Shown piece by piece: positions 4,559-6,494 of a stretch of DNA of 6,494 bases. Source of the stretch: an uncultured Collinsella sp. (GTDB lineage: Bacteria > Actinomycetota > Coriobacteriia > Coriobacteriales > Coriobacteriaceae). Position numbers and translations under genes: made by a program. Numbering within the stretch: the stretch's first letter is position 1; the number at the start of each line of letters is the position of its first letter. Location: NCBI GenBank assembly GCA_905194675.1, contig CAJJTG010000070.1, forward strand, positions 1 through 6,494, written 5' to 3'. The notes under the pieces are model-generated. The model made no database searches, was not told the DNA's origin, and worked only from the letters and a program-made list of their open reading frames with translations.

Positions 4559-6292
4559 ATGGCTACAGAAAAGTCCTCTTCGCGCTCATGGATGTCCGAT
4601 GCCGCGATTTATCAGATCTACCCGCGCTCGTTTAAGGACTCGACTGGTTCGGGTTTGGGCGATATCGCGGGCATTACCCAGCAGATGGACTATCTTGAGC
4701 GGCTGGGTATCGAGGCCATCTGGCTGAGCCCGTTTTACCCATCGCCTCTTGTTGATGGCGGCTATGATGTGGCGGACTACTGCGATGTAGACCCACGTCT
4801 CGGCTCGCTTGACGACTTCGATGACATGATCGCTGCGGCTCACGCGCACGGCATCAAGGTCATCGTCGACATCGTGCCCAACCATTCGTCCAACCAGCAC
4901 CCCTGGTTCAAAGCCGCTCTTGCCGCCGGCCCCGGATCGCCCGAGCGCGCCCGTTATATCTTCCGCGATGGTCGCGGCGAGCACGGCGAGCTGCCTCCCA
5001 CCAATTGGAATGCCAACTTTGGCGGCCCCGCCTGGACGCGCGTCGCGGACGGTCAGTGGTATCTGCACAGGTTTACGCCCGAGCAGCCGGACTTTGACTG
5101 GTCGTGCCCCGAGGTTCATGCGTTCTTTTGCGACGTCCTGGCGTTTTGGAGCGATCGAGGCGTCGATGGCTTTCGCATTGATGTGGCGCACGGTCTCGCC
5201 AAGGATCTCGACCGCGATGACCTCGACCGGTGGCATCTCGCCGAGGGCGATGACATGGTTGAGGACGGCACCCATCCGCTGTGGGACCGCAACGAGGTCC
5301 ACGAGATCTATCGCGAGTGGCGCCGCGTGTTCGACCGCTATGATCCGCCACGCAGTGCCGTTGCCGAGGCGTGGGTGCTGCCCGAGCGCCAGTATCTCTA
5401 CGCGCGTCCCAGCGAGCTTGGCCAGACATTCAACTTTGAGTTTGCCAAGGCCACTTGGACCTATGATGACATGCACTCTGCAATCGAGGAGGGCTTGAAG
5501 GCAGCTATAGAATCCGATTCCGCCTCGACCTGGGTGCTCTCCAACCACGACGTGCCGCGCGTGGCGACGCGCTATGCCCTGCCGCAGATCAAGGCGATGC
5601 GCTACCACCAGATTGCGCTCGACTGGCTCTTACGCGACGGGTCGTCTTATGACGAGGACCGTGAACTCGGCGAGCGCCGCGCGCGGGCGGCCCTTTTGCT
5701 CGAGCTGGCGCTTCCGGGCTCTGCATACGTGTATCAGGGTGAGGAGCTCGGCCTTTTTGAGGTGGCTGACATTCCGTGGGCTGCACTCGAAGATCCTACT
5801 GCGACCAATACGCACGGACCGAAGCGCGAGAAGGGGCGCGACGGCTGCCGTGTGCCCCTGCCGTGGGTGGCGGCGGACGATCCCGCGCAGGGCGGATCGT
5901 TTGGGTTTTCACCGGCGGACGCCGATGCGGCGCCCCATCTGCCGCAGCCTGCATGGTTTTCCGATTACGCTGCCGATAGGGAAGAAGCGGACCCGACATC
6001 GATGCTTGCGCTCTATCGTGACGCCCTCTGGCTGCGGCGCAAGCTGCGCGGGTGCGCCAACGATCTCGCGTGGCTCGATCTTGACGGGCGCACCGGCCTT
6101 GCGGATGGTGCCGAGGGCGCTGAGGGCGGCGTCATCGCCTATCGCCGCGACAACGGCTGGGCGTGTGTGACGAACTTCGGTGCAGCACCCGTGGAGCTGC
6201 CGGCGGGCAGGGTCCTGCTCACCTCATCACCGCTTGTAGACGGCAGGCTCGCGCAGGACAGTTCTGCCTGGATCATGCTCGCTGAGTTGTAG
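4559..6292 (+). CDS. GH13 alpha-glucosidase (oligo-alpha-glucosidase type)
   Basis: This 577-residue cytoplasmic enzyme is of normal family length and has no signal peptide. It hydrolyses terminal glucose from short alpha-glucosides such as maltose- or isomaltose-type sugars. The (beta/alpha)8 barrel begins at IYQIYPRSF. The four GH13 regions are visible: DIVPNH (Asp104, Asn108, His109), GFRIDVAHG (Arg206, nucleophile Asp208), VAEAW (acid/base Glu270) and SNHD (His330, Asp331). YQGEELG (392-398) and RDGCR (427-431) follow, then a C-terminal beta domain. The motifs FGGPAWTR and WYLHRFTPEQPDFDW resemble actinobacterial AglA-like enzymes (GH13 subfamily 30 type). Val209 after the nucleophile has been linked in related enzymes to alpha-1,6 activity, but the specificity here is inferred. 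I chose ATG 4559 because AGGGAG (4544-4549) precedes it by 9 nt. The frame stays open upstream to 4211 through the tRNA repeat and hairpins, which are not coding. Confidence 0.94.
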   Translation: MATEKSSSRSWMSDAAIYQIYPRSFKDSTGSGLGDIAGITQQMDYLERLGIEAIWLSPFYPSPLVDGGYDVADYCDVDPRLGSLDDFDDMIAAAHAHGIKVIVDIVPNHSSNQHPWFKAALAAGPGSPERARYIFRDGRGEHGELPPTNWNANFGGPAWTRVADGQWYLHRFTPEQPDFDWSCPEVHAFFCDVLAFWSDRGVDGFRIDVAHGLAKDLDRDDLDRWHLAEGDDMVEDGTHPLWDRNEVHEIYREWRRVFDRYDPPRSAVAEAWVLPERQYLYARPSELGQTFNFEFAKATWTYDDMHSAIEEGLKAAIESDSASTWVLSNHDVPRVATRYALPQIKAMRYHQIALDWLLRDGSSYDEDRELGERRARAALLLELALPGSAYVYQGEELGLFEVADIPWAALEDPTATNTHGPKREKGRDGCRVPLPWVAADDPAQGGSFGFSPADADAAPHLPQPAWFSDYAADREEADPTSMLALYRDALWLRRKLRGCANDLAWLDLDGRTGLADGAEGAEGGVIAYRRDNGWACVTNFGAAPVELPAGRVLLTSSPLVDGRLAQDSSAWIMLAEL

Positions 6293-6346
6293 GGGCCTCT
6301 TGCGGCGAGTTTGCGTTTGCCTGTGCTTTCCGTGGTGGCTGATGTC

Positions 6347-6380
6347 TTTGCGAGGTTCGCGAGGGCGAGGGCGTCGCAAA
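6347..6380 (+). terminator. Weak inverted repeat after the alpha-glucosidase gene
   Basis: TTTGCGA (6347-6353) and TCGCAAA (6374-6380) form a 7-bp inverted repeat with a 20-nt interior, followed by ACTTTT. It could end the glucosidase transcript, but the loop is large and the T-run is short and belongs to the next promoter's palindrome. No better terminator is visible in 6293-6380. Confidence 0.25.
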
Positions 6381-6427
6381 ACTTTTCAAAAAAAGTTCTT
6401 GCATTTGGGTGGATTATCCCGTATATT
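6381..6427 (+). promoter_or_regulatory. Promoter of the second tRNA-Gly with variant A/T palindrome
   Basis: ACTTTTCAAAAAAAGT (6381-6396) is a degenerate form of the palindrome at the other two tRNA promoters. It stands 2 nt from the -35 box TTGCAT (6399-6404). A 17-nt spacer leads to the -10 box TATATT (6422-6427). The start would lie near 6434, about 6 nt before the tRNA. Confidence 0.75.
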
Positions 6428-6439
6428 AAATCCTCGTAG

Positions 6440-6494
6440 GCGGACATGGCTCAGTTGGTAGAGCACAACCTTGCCAAGGTTGGGGTCGCGGGTT
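6440..6494 (+). tRNA. tRNA-Gly (anticodon GCC), partial at right edge
   Basis: The first 55 nt are identical to the tRNA-Gly at 3960-4014, including the GCGGACA acceptor strand and the anticodon GCC (6473-6475). The window ends inside the T-arm, so the 3' acceptor strand and CCA are not seen. It is very likely an intact second copy. Confidence 0.93.

Overview
The window looks like a chromosomal segment from a moderately GC-rich actinobacterium, most likely class Coriobacteriia and Collinsella-like. This is inferred from the sequence style: actinobacterial GH13 alpha-glucosidase motifs, CCA-encoding tRNA genes, and AT-rich palindromes upstream of tRNA promoters. No rRNA or other taxonomic marker is present, so the assignment is tentative.

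Layout from left to right. (1) Positions 1-117 may hold the last 38 codons of a gene entering from the left, followed by two tandem GC-rich hairpins. (2) Positions 203-425 contain no credible gene, but they hold a nearly symmetric 125-nt palindrome (263-387). (3) A promoter with an upstream A/T palindrome drives tRNA-Leu(GAG), which ends at a UUCG-type terminator. (4) Only 26 nt after that terminator a two-gene signalling unit begins. The first gene encodes a 781-residue PAS-GAF-SpoIIE (PP2C-type) phosphatase. The second encodes a 248-residue protein that joins a STAS domain (anti-sigma-factor antagonist type) to an RsbW/SpoIIAB-type HATPase kinase domain. (5) Next comes tRNA-Gly(GCC) with its own promoter and terminator. 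(6) About 500 nt of repeat-rich non-coding DNA follows. It holds a second copy of the tRNA-Gly 3' end, a second terminator, a 28-bp direct repeat and a hairpin of about 104 nt. (7) A 577-residue GH13 alpha-glucosidase follows. (8) A second, identical tRNA-Gly(GCC) is cut by the right edge of the window.

How the genes work together. The phosphatase and the STAS-kinase fusion look like a compact partner-switching module. In known systems of this kind the kinase domain phosphorylates a STAS serine (here Ser51), and the sensor-coupled PP2C phosphatase reverses it, which decides whether the kinase domain binds a target, classically a sigma factor. No sigma factor is encoded here, so the output is unknown. 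The alpha-glucosidase is an unrelated cytoplasmic enzyme for small alpha-glucosides. It sits between two tRNA-Gly copies and next to a tRNA 3'-end repeat, an arrangement that suggests past integration or recombination at the tRNA gene.
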